A DNA stretch of 64,000 nucleotides, from positions 465,663-529,662 of the forward strand of contig NW_019091525.1 of the NCBI RefSeq assembly GCF_001949145.1, read 5' to 3'. Source of the DNA: Acanthaster planci. Lineage: Eukaryota > Echinodermata > Asteroidea > Valvatida > Acanthasteridae. Position 1 is the first letter of the stretch, and each line of letters opens with the position of its first letter. Shown here in pieces: positions 1-12,386 of the stretch. The notes beneath the pieces are model-generated. The model had not been told where the DNA came from and did not search any database. It worked only from the letters and a program-made list of their open reading frames with translations. The position numbers and the translations under genes were made by a program.

Positions 1-3000
1 ATCAGGCAAACCATGTGAATGCCTAGATTGGGATGTGGAAGGCACTGGTGACTGGTCAGTCATAATGTCATCATTGCATGCAGGTGTGTCATTGGTGAGG
101 TTGTCAAATTGAAGATTAGAACCATCTTGAGAATTCTAGTTGTAACGTAAAAAATTAGAAAAATTAGAAATTATGAACCATTTAAATTTTCTCAAATCAA
201 CACACTGTATTCCACACATATGAAATTCTCCCAAAAATTACAACTCATGGACTTTCTTAATTGCATGATCTGTTTAAGAACCATTAATTTGAAACTGAAT
301 TTGGGGAAGCAGTGCAAATATAGGTTAGATTCAAGGAATGATTTAAACAATGACACTACATAAGACTTACATAGTGTCTTGCATCAAAAAGAACCTAAAA
401 AGTACTGCATTAAATAGAAATAAACAACTAAAGTAAACAAAGCAAAAAATTAACAGAATACAATCCAATACAAAGAATTCATCATGCTTTACACAAACGA
501 AATTGTGGAACCGTTTGACAAATGACAATTCTGGTACACATTTGCAACCCATCATACAAATAAGGAATCTATTACCTTTAATAAATTCAAATCTGAAGTG
601 TGGATCATGCCAAATGGTATTAACCATTTCTTGCCGGGGACTCCGAAATCGGANNNNNNNNNNNNNNNNNNNNNNNNNNNNNNNNNNNNNNNNNNNNNNN
701 NNNNNNNNNNNNNNNNNNNNNNNNNNNNNNNNNNNNNNNNNNNCTAATCTAGCGCTGTTTTGAAACCGTATACCAGGGTTTGGGGCATTGAGAGCAAGCG
801 GATTACCACTGGGGACAAAAGCGCTCCACCACTGCAGCGATGAGCCACACAGCACCGCTGCACACTAATCTGGCCCCTATTGAAAAGAGGTCAGCAGTGC
901 ACTGAGCCAGGTTCATGAACCAAAGACAGTTGTATAACACCGCACAATCTGGGCTCTCTTTACAAGGCTGCAAGCCTGGCTGAAATACTCGGGCATCAAT
1001 GAAGGTCACCTGTCAACTTAGAGTAGTGCCTAAAGATCACTTCATGCGGCTATAAATGGAATGTTAAATGGAATGATGAATTGTTGAAGGATTTTGAAAA
1101 CGGAAAAAATGATAGTCATGCCGGCCCAGCATCATCAACGTTGAAAAATGCCCTGGCACGAAGTGGTTAAAGACACGGGGAACCTTCTACATGTATATCC
1201 AACACTATGCAGTAAATCAGTGCCATGGTCTTTGTTCTCCAACAAAATGTCAAGTGCTAATGTATAAGTGGCAGCCCTTTGGTCCCGAGTTCATTAAAAT
1301 CAAGTAAATAAGGCGATGTGCTTTTGGGAAATTCAATTTGTAAGGGTAAATGGGTACAAATTGGAAATGGATCATAACAATGACTGATGCTCTTTGGCCC
1401 ACCTGACTGAACAAAGAAAACAAGGATTCAAATGCAGGATCTGAGCTGGTCTTCTGAACAATGTCATGAATTGTGTCATCGCTCATATGAAGATTCAGAA
1501 GTTCATCAATGGAGGCTGATGATTGGCTACTGAGGTTGCTGGGGGTGTCAGACTCTTTAATTGGATAGGCCTGTGTGTCTTTATCAACATTCTCACTGTT
1601 CTCAGGAAGAAAACAAAGAAAACAAGAATTTTATAAATAGCCGTTTCTGGATTAATTTGGAGGTGTGAGAATGCAATAGTAAAACTACTATTGATTGACT
1701 TGAACCCTCATTATTGATTGACAGACAAATCGGATCTTCCTTACACAAATGATTCTAGACCTCATGCTTAAATACGAAGTTCCCACAGAGAGCTTAATGA
1801 TATCTGTGAGTCACACTAAGCTGTTGGATGTTGAAGTTGTTATTTATAAAAATGAGTAAAGGGGCTTTGGAATGTACTCACTGTGGCATAGCCTTGTTGA
1901 TATTTTGTGCAAGCTTTTCCTGGAATTCAATGTTGTTGATGAGTGACTCAAGCACCTCAGGTACATGTAAGTCCCGAACATCTTCATCACACTGACTGGC
2001 CGATGAGGTAGTCTCAGAGCAGCGTGAAGCTGTGGTTGCCGTGGTACCCTGTATCCGTCTGGGTGCAGCACTGCAAACGTCAAAGAGAGCAGTTTTGGAA
2101 CATGTGCAGATCAGAAATAATATCATATTTGTATGATCCAGGATCAATTTCAACATGACAGCAGCAACCAGTATTAGATGGTGGACAGAGGAGAAAACTA
2201 CAATGACACGTACCTCTTTCTTTTTGGTGATTTGCCAGTGGGTGTATTCAGCTCTGATCCTGCACTGCTAGAGGATTTGACCGGGGTTCTAAATTCTGGT
2301 ATAACCACTGTGCCAAGGAATAGGTAAGGCATTTTATATCATTTTTGCAGCTGTAAAAATTTAAGAAAGAATTTGTCCAAGGTAAATGAGGTTGACACAT
2401 AAAAATACAGTAAACTCCGACTAAGTCGGCATCGCGTAACTCGTCAAATCGTATATGTTGGCCTTTTAACAGAAGTCCCGATCGTCTGTAATGCATTTCC
2501 ATTAAAAATTTCATTTCTAAGTTGGCATTTATAAGTTGTCATGTTGTACAAGTCAGCATGTTTTTCTTGGTCCCTCTTCCACAAAACCACAAAAATTCCT
2601 TTGTGTAAGTCGGCATTAAAAAGAAATAGTGCTTCGGTATTAGTTTCCTTTGCCACGGTTACTAAGAAGTGTGGTTACCAAGAAGTGTCAAGTGACAAGT
2701 CCCACACTGCTTGACTGATGTCTGTTAATTAACAGCACAGGCCGTGGTTGATAATTGGCTGCAGCATGAGTACATCAATACCACTAACCCCTCTAGCGCT
2801 CTGTCCGTTTTGGGGGGTCGCCTTATTGAACAAACTTCACCAATGCGTGTGCTGATGAGTGTATGTTTTCTGTACCGTAACTGTATCATGTACATGTACA
2901 TGTGCGTAGTGCACTGTCGAGTCGTGATGTGCAACCCGTGAGGATAATAATCGAGAACGAGTATGCTGGAATCGACCATGGAGGTGGAAATAAACCAGGG

Positions 3001-6000
3001 TAAATCAAAGCCATTGAATTAGTGCAAGGAATCATAATGTACATAGGCAATACATGTGTATGTGTAAGTCGGCAAAATGATGACTTACAGCACAAGTCGG
3101 CATTCGCGTAAGTCATCATAATTTCTCGAGTCCGAGAGTGCTGACTTAACCAGAGCTTACCGTATGTCTGTAATCTTCTGGAAGTTATTTAGAGGGGTCT
3201 CGATTTTCTCTTATTTTTTTTTTAATCCTTATATAACAAGGTTCTGGATTATAACTTAAGCTAGTCCCTCCAACCTTGTTCTTATGATAGTTGACTTCAT
3301 CAAAAGGTCTTTTGAAATGCATTCTTGGATGTAAATTAATGCATTCATCTAATTCTTACTGGAAATGAATTAATAAAAAGGTGAACTTCAGTTTCTGGAA
3401 AGTTGTTTTAGAACATGCACTAGCCGTTGTAATTACCTTGGCTCTGTTGAAAGTCAGGTATTTCTCTTTTCTTTTGTTGAATGCTGCCCGTTTCCTGTAT
3501 CACAACCTCCATCCCAGGAGAAATTGACCTTGTTGCTTCTCGTACTGCATTACCACTCCTTGTGATGTGATTACTGTCATTTTCAACATCAACAGGGCTG
3601 GTAGCCACAGAAACATTATTAACGACTGTTGGTCCTGAGTTCATTACAGAGTGGGCAGAGTTTATCAGTGAGTAGGAGGAATTTACTGAAGAGTAGGTGG
3701 AGCTTATCTCAGGCTGGCTAGTACTTGCCACTGAATTTGGACTACTTGTGGGTGAAGTCATTGTTAACTGTGAAGCCATTCTGCGTTGTAACTCCTGCTG
3801 CTTACGCAATCCTGTCAGTCTATACCTGGAAAGTACTAGAATATTAAAATAGAGCAACGTTTACAGGGTTCCCCTTAACATTAATTTCTTTCACTAGCCA
3901 GCAGGACAAGTAGACTTTGTACAAGCCTGCCAGCATTTTCACTGGTGCACTTGAGGTGTACATATTCCTTGTACGCAAACATCAATTGGGATAGTGAATC
4001 ACGAACAATGACCGCCGTCTTCGGTTGACAGTCTGGTTCTGAGGACCCATGCTAGCTTATCTTTGTGGTTTTTCTTTCACTAGACCTCTGTACCACTAAG
4101 AAAAGGGTTTTGACTAGATCGCAACTATGTTGACAAAAATTTGGCAAGCAGACAAGCGTTAAGGTCGAGCCTTGGTTTACAGGAGTTGAAGTTGTGTTTT
4201 ATGAATTCATGATCAGGCTTTGTAAGTTAACAAGAATTTACTGTAAGGGTGAGATACAGAAGTCCAAGCACTGTCTAAATATGCAATAAAATTCAACAGG
4301 CAGTAATGGAATTATAAACATGATTGGTATTGTGACAAAGAACATACATGTAGCAAAGTGGGAAGGATACATATCAAATTACAAAATGGTCAAATGGGAG
4401 CAGGCTATATGCAGACAGTAATTATCCAAGGTATGAATCCGTGTCTTGTAGGAATTCTAGCTGGTTCCTACCTCTTTGGTCAACACATCTCTTTTCCTGT
4501 GTTTGTAGTAATCCACTATTGCCAGTGTACTGGAACCTGAACAACCGGATGGGGAAAACCCGACAAGAATTGGTAACCTGGGAAAACTGAAAAATTGTAC
4601 ACACATCCTTTCTCAACAGACCTTTCTTTTGCTACATCACAGTCAGAGATTATGCTCACAAGTGGCAGGAAAATGTGTATCATGGGGAAAAGCAGACTTA
4701 ACAAACCTTTGCTGCCCAAAGAAATGGTAGGTACTGTTTGTAAGTAAAAACATCCATCTACCAGCGTTGTATACCAAAGATACATGTATCTTACTGAGCT
4801 TAATGACGACAGTGTAAACCTGACCCAATCTTAACATACATGTAGATACAAAGACAAAGGGTCTGTCCAGAAAAATCTTTCTCAACAAGCAAAACTGGAA
4901 GTTTCTGGAATCAAAATATTAGTGTGAACTTACTTTAGCTGACTGATGACCTCACTGTGCATCTTCCATAATGAATTAACTAACTGGTTGCATTTCAGTC
5001 TATCCTTGACTACGGAGAGTCAGAGACATGAATCATAGTTGTAGTTAAACTACACACTATTTGGAGTATGAGACAACTGTATGCTCACTGTATACTCGTT
5101 GGAATACATGATCATGCAAGCTGTATGCGGAATTTTGTAAATTTCACATTGCTTCCACCATAAAATACTTTGGTTCTTAACACTGACCATTTTCCATTCA
5201 AACCATGTTTGGTATGTTAAGTTTCAGAATATTCAATCCAACATAAGTTTGTCATACACTATACGGGTGATTTACAATGCCATGCACTATCAAGAAGTTG
5301 CCACAGAGAGGCTTTTTTCCCAGCGCACTGTGGGAAAATGGTTGACAAAAGTTCTTTACATCGGCTGCATTGTGTGCTGGGAGCTTGAATTGTTCTGCCA
5401 TTTTTTTGACTGGGTTGAAGATTCAGGAGTATTAGCGTGTACAGGTGTTAATATAAAACGGTGTTTCTGTGAGGCATGGAATGCCCTGATCAGTCACACA
5501 TTTCCTAAACTGGTCTACTGGCAATTGATCAAAAGCAAATTATGGCAAGTTGACCATTTTGTTGTCGACTGTAAACTTGAAAAATGGCCTCTCCATGACA
5601 ACCACTAGGTGGCACTCTGTAGTGTGAATCACCCATATCAAATCTCTTTTTTAAAATACCTTGCACCACACTTACTTGCATTGATGATCTTTGCATACTC
5701 ATTCAGAATTTCTGTCAAACCCTTCTCATATGGGATCTGTATTGAATTGGGTAAACAATGTGGACTTATTTTAGTTTGCTTTCATTGTCAATGTGTATCT
5801 ATTGCTCAACATTTCATGTAGCTGTCCTTTGAATTCTAAATAAAATTTTGCACTTGATAAAATTCTGAAAAGTTCAATATGCCTGAGCTTTGTTCTTTGC
5901 TTACCGATGGTTCAATATCAGGATGATATCTTAGCTCTTCTAGGTGGGGACTTTCATTAAAGAACTGTCGGTAGGTGCGAGTAAGACCTTCATCTTTGAG

Positions 6001-6005
6001 GTACA
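1..6005 (-). CDS. NPAT: NPAT, coactivator of histone gene transcription (partial at both ends)
   Basis: Exons in transcript order: 6005-5905, 5736-5676, 4979-4934, 3825-3437, 2295-2214, 2070-1882, 1595-1403, 135-1 (runs off the left edge). All junctions have AG acceptors and GT donors, and the phases chain through 399 codons without a stop. The first exon seen reads YLKDEGLTRTYRQFFNES, the second half of a LisH motif; then GLTEILNEYAKI and NSLWKMHSEVISQLK, as in the NPAT N-terminus. A Ser/Thr-rich stretch follows, then a basic SPKRK patch, EFQEKLAQNINK, and SIDELLNLHMSDDTIHDI plus SDPAFESLFSLF, the conserved acidic block of NPAT. Known role of the family: nuclear cyclin E/CDK2 substrate acting at histone locus bodies to drive replication-dependent histone genes. 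The exon with the start codon and first LisH helix was not identified; it must end in phase 1. The large 3' exons lie outside the window. Confidence 0.92.
620..1170 (+). mobile_element. TTAA-bounded MITE (piggyBac-like), copy 1, in an NPAT intron
   Basis: The element starts TTAACCATTTCTTGCCGGGG and ends GGCACGAAGTGGTTAA, an imperfect terminal inverted repeat that includes TTAA at both outer edges. The interior matches the copies at 51682-52284, 55935-56530 and 29013-29490 (shared words: GGGGACAAAAG, CACCGCACAATCTGGGCT, GATGAATT). It has no coding capacity. Assignment to piggyBac-type elements rests only on the TTAA ends. Ninety Ns replace part of the left half. Confidence 0.75.
654..743. other. 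Assembly gap (90 N) inside MITE copy 1
   Basis: Run of N. The flanks belong to the same repeat, so the missing bases are probably repeat interior; any reading frame drawn across it is meaningless. Confidence 0.99.
2408..3162 (+). mobile_element. Pogo/Tigger-like non-autonomous element, copy A, in an NPAT intron
   Basis: Begins CAGTAAACTCCGACTAAGTC and ends TGCTGACTTAACCAGAGCTT followed by ACCG, an imperfect terminal inverted repeat of about 25 bp, with TA on both sides (2406-2407 and 3163-3164) as target duplication. A second copy in the same orientation lies at 47457-48223 with matching internal sequence (ATGCATTTCC, TTTATAAGT, GACTTACAG, AAGTCGGC). No transposase frame is visible. TA duplications and CAGT ends suit pogo/Tigger-type MITEs; the family name is inference. 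Confidence 0.72.
3826..4933 (-). other. NPAT intron, no further feature seen
   Basis: Intron between the exons at 4979-4934 and 3825-3437. AT-rich, with scattered TACATGTA words and no coding match or clear repeat boundary. Confidence 0.6.
4980..5675 (-). other. NPAT intron, no further feature seen
   Basis: Intron between exons 5736-5676 and 4979-4934. A plus-strand open stretch near 5249-5608 has no recognisable homology and is treated as chance. Confidence 0.6.
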
Positions 6006-6323
6006 CTTTGTGAAAGAAAACAAGAAAGCAGTGACATTTGTGTATTTCAAATTGATTGGAAGTATATCTGTTGCTGTACATCTCTGTCTGCATATATTTT
6101 GACAAACACATGAACATATAATTTACCAATACAATTTCCCCTTTCTTGCGATAGGGCACAGGCAGCTTTTTAAGACTGAAATCCACTGTACAGCTTAAGT
6201 TTTCAAAATAAGAGCTGTGATGAGAACCACAAGGTTATACAATGGATTTCAGTTGAAATCTCTTTGAATCAACATGTATTAAACTAAGATGCCTGCATAC
6301 GTTTGTCTTCTTGAGGAACTTAC

Positions 6324-6371
6324 CCTTGGCACCAGACTGTGATCTCTTCATAGACTTTTGAAATGCAATTC
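6324..6371 (-). other. Candidate small exon upstream of the NPAT LisH exon
   Basis: Minus-strand 48-nt segment with an AG acceptor (after 6372) and a strong GTAAGT donor (6318-6323). Read in phase 1 it gives IAFQKSMKRSQSGAK and joins in frame to the YLKDEGL exon; it also contains an ATG at 6351. It does not resemble the missing first helix of LisH. It may be an alternative first exon, an extra exon, or chance. Confidence 0.25.
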
Positions 6372-7203
6372 CTGTATGTGTACATGTACATTCTTTACAA
6401 TTATTGGTCAGGAAATAAATGTTATGGACAATTTTTGCTTACTTAGCACAAGGCGTGCGGTGTCAGATGGAAGCATTTTGCATCCAAATCAAGTATCAAG
6501 TGCTTGCTTGGGAAAGTATTACACAAGACACTCTGTAATAAAAGCAAACCAAATGTCTCTGTCAAGGATGTCAATACATGTAAATGTAAATGAATGCGAT
6601 TAGAAATAATGTTCAGGCAAGTGACAAGACAAATGTCCCACATTTGTTAACTACACTAAAACCAATGTGAAAACTTATTTTACTAAAAGATTAGAACTAT
6701 TTTGGCATTTTATTTCTTGTTAAAAAGTAGGAGGCCTTCATCTCCTTACACTTTCTTATGAGCACTGCTTTAATTGATTTTTGCTCTATTTAACTTTTAT
6801 CTGTGCTTTGCAGTTCTGCTTAATTTTTTTTTATAACAAAAGGCTTTTGTTGTTGTCCGTCCTTTAAAGTCGATGATAACCATGGTATGACTTCAAATCA
6901 AATACATTGTTGATGGTTGTGGGTCTGAAAACGGCTGATTAGGCCAATCTGGGCCTGGAAGCCATGCCCACGCCTAGTGGACAGCACACTTTCTCTATGC
7001 CTCTACAAGATGTCTTTCCAGTGCGGTACTAGATCCTTTTGTGATTCTACTTCACTATGTGGGATGGTCTTGAGAAAGCCGCTCCCAGGTGTGGGGGTTA
7101 ATATTCAGGATTTTGAGGGACACTTTAAGACTGTCCTTGACTGTTTCTTCTGTCCCGACTAAGCACTTGCCCTGACACAGTTCTCCATACACGTACATGT
7201 ACA
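6372..7203. other. Spacer or NPAT first intron, nothing recognised
   Basis: No coding match or repeat boundary found; AT-rich with a few TACATGTA words. Confidence 0.5.
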
Positions 7204-7962
7204 TCAGTTGTTTTGGGAGTTGGCTGTCAGGCATTCTGACAACATGGCTTGCCCATCCGGCTTATTGGGTTTTCTGTTGGAGAATTTAGATGCTGGGATA
7301 CTGGCTTGTGTCAGGACTTCCGTGTCTGGTAGTTTGTCCCACCACCTGACACGGAGAAGCCTGCGGAGACAGCTCAGATAGGCTTGGTTGAGCTGTTTGG
7401 CTTTTCTGCTGTAGACAGTCCAGGTCTCACTGGTGTAGAGAAGGGTGGTGAGTGACACAGCATGGTAGACCTTCAGCTTGGTAGCAAGGCTGAGACCTCT
7501 CCGCTGACAGACGTTTTCACAAAATCTTCCAAATGCTGCATTGGCTTCCTGGGAGAAGACTCTGATCGAGGTGTATGAAGGAGGCGATTGAGCAAACCTG
7601 AGTCAGTATCTTCCCCGCAATGGACAAGAAAGAGAGGCCTCTGTGGTTGTCACAAGACTGGTGATTGCCTTTCCTCTTGTAGATGTGAACAATGGTAGCA
7701 TCTTTCAGCTGCTGTGGGACCTTCCCGTTGTTCCACAAATATTGGAAAAGGTCTGTAAGTTTCTGCAACATGGCGGGTCCTCCTGCTTTGTACACTTCGG
7801 AAGGTACTGCATCTGGTCCTGGTGCTTTGCCATAGGAGAGTTGTTTGATGGCAATTCTGAATTCTTCTTCTGTGGGAACTTGTTAAGTTCCTGATTGATT
7901 TTCACATGAGGTAGGCATGAGGTAGGTATGTTGGAAACCTTCAGAGTCATACTGTTAAACAT
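7204..7962 (-). mobile_element. Internally deleted LINE reverse-transcriptase remnant
   Basis: Minus strand. The upstream part reads MYKAGGPAMLQKLTDLFQYL, then QLKDATIVHIYKRKGNH, DNHRGLSFLSIAGK and LLPGSQC, the N-terminal half of a non-LTR reverse transcriptase. At about 7555 it jumps to AAFGRFCENVCQRRGLSL, LLYTSETWTVYSRKAKQL and CLRRLLRVRWWDKLPD, which normally follow the catalytic domain. The palm region with the catalytic Asp pair is therefore missing. The wording is typical of an endonuclease-reverse transcriptase family widespread in marine invertebrates; exact clade not assigned. Non-functional. Confidence 0.82.
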
Positions 7963-8147
7963 CGGTACTATTACCTTTCATGCCTTTATTATACTGTACA
8001 TTTACATGCTGTTAAACCTTTGTGGACAATTTAAGTGTCATGAAATGTAGTTCGAAATTGAAAAATGGGTACAAATTCAGCCGACAGTGCCATAACAATC
8101 AGGCACAGTTGAACAGATCTCAGAGAACTGTAAGTCACTACTCAATG

Positions 8148-8329
8148 TGATGTGCAGCCCTACAACTTTTTATGGGTTTGTAATGCCATGGGTTTTGAAT
8201 GCAGCCCAGTTAAGCTTAAAAGCCTTCGCAACTGATGCATACATGTATCTCTTTAAGTCTGATGACCTATGGTTTTAAAACCATACAACTATTTCTTGAA
8301 AGTTCTGTATGTAGGGCTGCACCACATAA
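8148..8329. repeat. Short inverted-repeat element (MITE-like)
   Basis: Left end ATGTGCAGCCCTACAACT and right end GTAGGGCTGCACCACAT are inverted repeats; the inner flanks (ATGGGTTTT against AAAACCAT) also pair. About 180 bp, no coding capacity. Confidence 0.55.
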
Positions 8330-9546
8330 CGCCATTTTAGGGTACACGAACAGTTGTAAGTATAGTCAAAATATCCCTAGGAGATACATGTACATGTAGT
8401 TCATGGTATTCTGTAGTTACTCCAAATGGTTCCTTTTACATGGAAAAAACCACTGAAAAAACACGAAGTGCAATCCCTGTCAGCCTGTTTATCAGTAACA
8501 CACTGGTGCATGTACATGTAAGCTGCAAATAACTACAGTGTACATATTTTTGCTGTTGGTGGAAGTGTTAGTTTTGGAATCCCCATACTACGTTTTAACT
8601 GTCCAAATGTTTCAAAACTGATACACTCAAAGAAATAACCAAATCAACAGCTTTATACAACTGTAGCATACATGTACAGTACATGTACCCGGTAGAGGGC
8701 ATGCCAGCCAAGACACACATAGGACAGTTGCGTAATGAAAAGAAGATTCCATTTCCCCGCTTCTGAAAATGGTCAAACTGATACACAACGGTCAGCCATC
8801 AACCTGACGCACGCACTGTGTGATGCAGGCGAAATGTGCGATGTGTTTGCATCGTTTTTGTCAGGAGAATGAGAGAGTGGTAACAGCTCAATTTCTTATC
8901 AATAAATAGTCGGTCGCACAATCCTGAACCCATAAGTCATACATGTAGGTGTTTGAAATACCTTAATTGACATCAAACAATTGCCAATAAGAAACATCAA
9001 AAGCTAAGAAGAGAATTAAAGTTACAAACCCAGGTCGGAGAAGTTTACAAATGGACAAATAGCACAAGTTAACAAAAGAGCACCATGGAAAGACACTAAA
9101 CAATTTGTAAACAGAAGCAATTAGAAGAGTGCGTTCAACCTAGGACATCGGCGAAAAAGCAAGGGGGAAGGCTTGGAGAGGCCTGGCATGGCATCAACAG
9201 AGACCAAAAAAAATACCTACCAAATTTTAACTAAAAAATAAAAACATACTGGATTGAGGGGAAGGGGAGAGGTAAAAAAAAACGCATGTGATGCAAAAAG
9301 AGGAATACATGTACCGTGTAACTACATTTGTAAAGAAAACCTAAGAATAAAGGTACATGTATGTGACACTGGTGAGAAAGGAATCAGTAATCCAACCATC
9401 CAAATTTTTATATCCATTCATATGTAACGTTAAAAGGTTAACATTTTGATCTGAGGCAGCTTCTAAGACAAGATAGATGTTGATTAAAGAATGTTACAGG
9501 TAAAAATGTAAGAGGGCAAAAGGGTAAGATAACTTCATGCATTGGC
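8330..9546. other. Spacer, nothing recognised
   Basis: AT-rich sequence with several TACATGTA palindromes and no supported gene or repeat boundary. Confidence 0.5.
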
Positions 9547-10740
9547 TTACATATAATGGATCATCAACATGGGGATGCAAATTAAATTATTCACATATAC
9601 TGTACGTTTATCCTTGTAATGGTAAAGAAGCAGTTTATGAGCCCAGTCTCCATCACTGTTACGACCACAGAATACGGTATATGAGGCATTCACTACAGTT
9701 CTTGTGATGTCTGTTAGCAGACACTTTATCAACCTCTTTCCTGAACCAGGCATAAGGGCGGACATGGCTGATATGAGGTCAGGTGAATAATGACCCAATA
9801 CCCCTACCTTGAGAGTTATCACATACAACCCTTCGAAATGCTCAGAAAGGTCGACCACGAGAGCCTGGTATTTAGTGGTTTTGCAGGCCTTGGCTTTGGC
9901 CATGTTGTCTATGCTATTATTTGGAATGGTCGATTCTCCTATTATGCATCAGGATTTTCTATTTTGCAGAAAATGTCTGATCACAGATTAGTAGAGCAAA
10001 CTGCCATAGAAATGGTGCTGTGTTTAGTTATCATCCCGGGCAGGTCGACAATCAGAAGGAGCTGCTGGTCACCGCTCTCAAGACTGGAGGCAATATGTTT
10101 AGCAATACATTTTAGGACACAGTCATGGTGTCAAGTATAATGGCCAAATGTCAGGGCTTTGTCACATGCGCTCAAGATGTGTGCTAGGGTGGCCCTTGGC
10201 TGATGGCTGAGCTTGCATCTTGTATCGTGTTGCACTTTCCATCTTGCCAGGTTAACTGGAGAGGGTAAGGTATCACAGCCAGCTCTGATGAGAAAGGCAA
10301 GTTGCCCACTAGTGAGACAATAACAAACACATTTCCAAGCCTCAGACTCGTTTTCCAGCTTGATGATATCAAGGAGTTTAGACTGCACTGTTAATTTGTC
10401 CAGCTGAGTCTCCCCATTGCTGGTAATGGTCTTTGTGCACTTGTTTGATCCGCTTTGAAGCTGGTTGATTGTTTGTTGAGTCACTGGTCACAACTTCTCT
10501 GACTTTGTCAATTGCCAGTCTGAAGATTTTCGGTATGAAGCTCTCCCATTTACATGAAGTGGGACGGTTGTAAAGCGAGTCTTTCAGATTTGTGTTACCA
10601 TAGGGTCTCATCTGATTTTGGAGATGGAGAGAACCAAATATATTTTGCATTTTTGTTCTAAGTGTGGCAGATACGGCAAGTTGAGGGACTGAGTATGGAA
10701 CAATGCTGCTAGTGTTGTGCATTTCACCAGTTTCAGTCAC
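9547..10740 (-). mobile_element. C-terminal remnant of a non-LTR retrotransposon polyprotein
   Basis: Minus strand, several broken frames. From 10484 down it reads LTSGQLAFLIRAGCDTLPSP, NLARWKVQHDTRCKLSHQ, RATLAHILSACDKALTFGHY; this resembles the Cys/His knuckle near the C-terminus of retroelement proteins (C..H....C with ATLAHILSAC). The expected Trp after GHYT is a TGA stop at 10128-10130, and HHDCVLKCIAKHI continues behind it. Further down, KYQALVVDLSEHFEGLYVIT and LKVGVLGHYSPDLIS match the tail domain seen in such elements. Sequence at 10500-10740 is probably part of the same element but was not recognised. Possibly an element with a restriction-like endonuclease tail; this is inference. 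Confidence 0.65.
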
Positions 10741-11890
10741 TTTTTCAGGGTTTGCGTGATCTTGTTTTGTAGGACAGTCAACTGGATGTTAGACATGGAT
10801 GAAACAGCTAACATACATGTAAAGCGAATTGCTGGGCACAAGTAGTTGGTATATGCATGTTTTATATTCCGCTTTTAAAGGTCTTTTATCGACACTGGAT
10901 ACTTTCTGGCCGCTGATAGTGACTCAGGCAGATTTGACCGGTTTTATGACTAGCTTTGCAGATACGGAACACTCGGTAAGAGTCAGTCCATGTGCCTGCA
11001 CCGAGGGAAATGATGCAACGCTCACAGACCATAGGCTCAGCTCGTATAAGCCCTATGATTATAGCTGCAGAGGCAGAAACTAGACAAGCGGAATGGCTCC
11101 TTAGTACATGTACCCAGGGCTTGGAAAGCATTCTGTATATATATATTACAGACTACAGAATGAAACTGCTGTGTCGTGTTGTGTTTCATGTTGTGTGTCA
11201 CCAAGCTTCCGAAAATACTACTTCTATCAATAAAAAGTGAAGTACTCAACTTTTTTCTAGAGTACAACTTTGTAACGGTTGATACACCCAAAATCCAAGT
11301 ACAAAAAATCAATTATGGGCCAAGTACAGTGTACAATTAGTTTTCGAGTACTGATAATCAAGTGGAGGCTGCATACTTTAGTGTACCCCATGCAAGAGCT
11401 GTACTTGTGTACAAGTACCGGTACATGTACAATGTACTCCAACACTAAGTTGATGCTGTGAAAAGAGGGCTGAGTTTTGCATGTTTTGAGGAAAACTGTG
11501 TTTTAACATGACACATGGTGGAGTAAAATTTGCATGGCCACTTTATCAGTAAGAATGTCACATCTTCTCACAATTTTGGTCTACAATTCAAAATTTAAAA
11601 AACAGAGGGTCAGCTAAAATATGTGTAAATAAAGAAAGCATTAAGCATTGTTACACATACACTTAGGGCCTACCTTTGGTTTTGAGGGGGTCTAACCAGT
11701 TTTAGCCTAAGAAATTAAAACAACAAAATTCTGAGGGGTTCCCAAATAGGCCCATACAATCCCCGTGTTATGAACCACTAAAATGTCAAAGCCCTTTAAC
11801 AATGTCTAAGTCAAACAGAATAGTGACTTCTTGTTCTACAAGAAGGCCCTAGGCCTAGTATTATTAGACATGTGTTGACATCATCCTAAG
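10741..11890. other. Spacer rich in GTAC palindromes
   Basis: No coding match. Around 11090-11450 the sequence is crowded with GTAC and TACATGTA words such as ACAAGTACCGGTACATGT. No gene supported. Confidence 0.5.
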
Positions 11891-12348
11891 CTACTTCCTG
11901 AACAGTAAGGCACTACTCCATAGGCCTTACTAGGTCCATCTGTTGGATGGTTCCGTTCATTGTGGCATTTTGAAAAGCTCCCTGCAAATGTGAGGTGATC
12001 GTACCAGAGAAACCCTTCGTTTGTGCTTTCTGAAGCAAATATTCCCCTAAAGATTCTGTAATAATAGCTAACCTATATGGAACTACCAGGCACGGGTGTA
12101 TTTTGTAGCATTTAACCTACATTATTGGCACAAAATGAGATTTTTTCTACCATCCTCACCTTTCATCCCTCAACCTAGCCTTACTAGTGTGGCACGGATC
12201 ACTCCCAATTTATCCTTAGCCACACATCTAAACTGCTGCCAAAGTTTCGGAAGAGTCCATTGGTACATGTACATGTAGTATCTTATCGCTCAGTCCGTTT
12301 ATTACATGTCTTGAAATGGAACAGCCGCTGAGACGACGAGGGGTCAAG

Positions 12349-12386
12349 TGACGTAATGCTCAACGACCTTATTTTAAAGATGGCGA
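12349..12386 (+). promoter_or_regulatory. Possible promoter core in the inverted-repeat loop
   Basis: TGACGTAA (CRE/ATF-like, 12349-12356) is followed by AAGATGGCGAC (12377-12387), a YY1-type motif common at animal transcription starts. The surrounding loop is richer in CpG than its neighbours. A second motif, CAAGATGGCCGC, lies at 13689-13700. No gene could be tied to either; an undetected NPAT first exon is one possibility. Confidence 0.2.

Noticed and set aside
5249-5608. 119-codon plus-strand open frame inside an NPAT intron
   Set aside because: No homology recognised, opposite strand to NPAT, ordinary intron composition.
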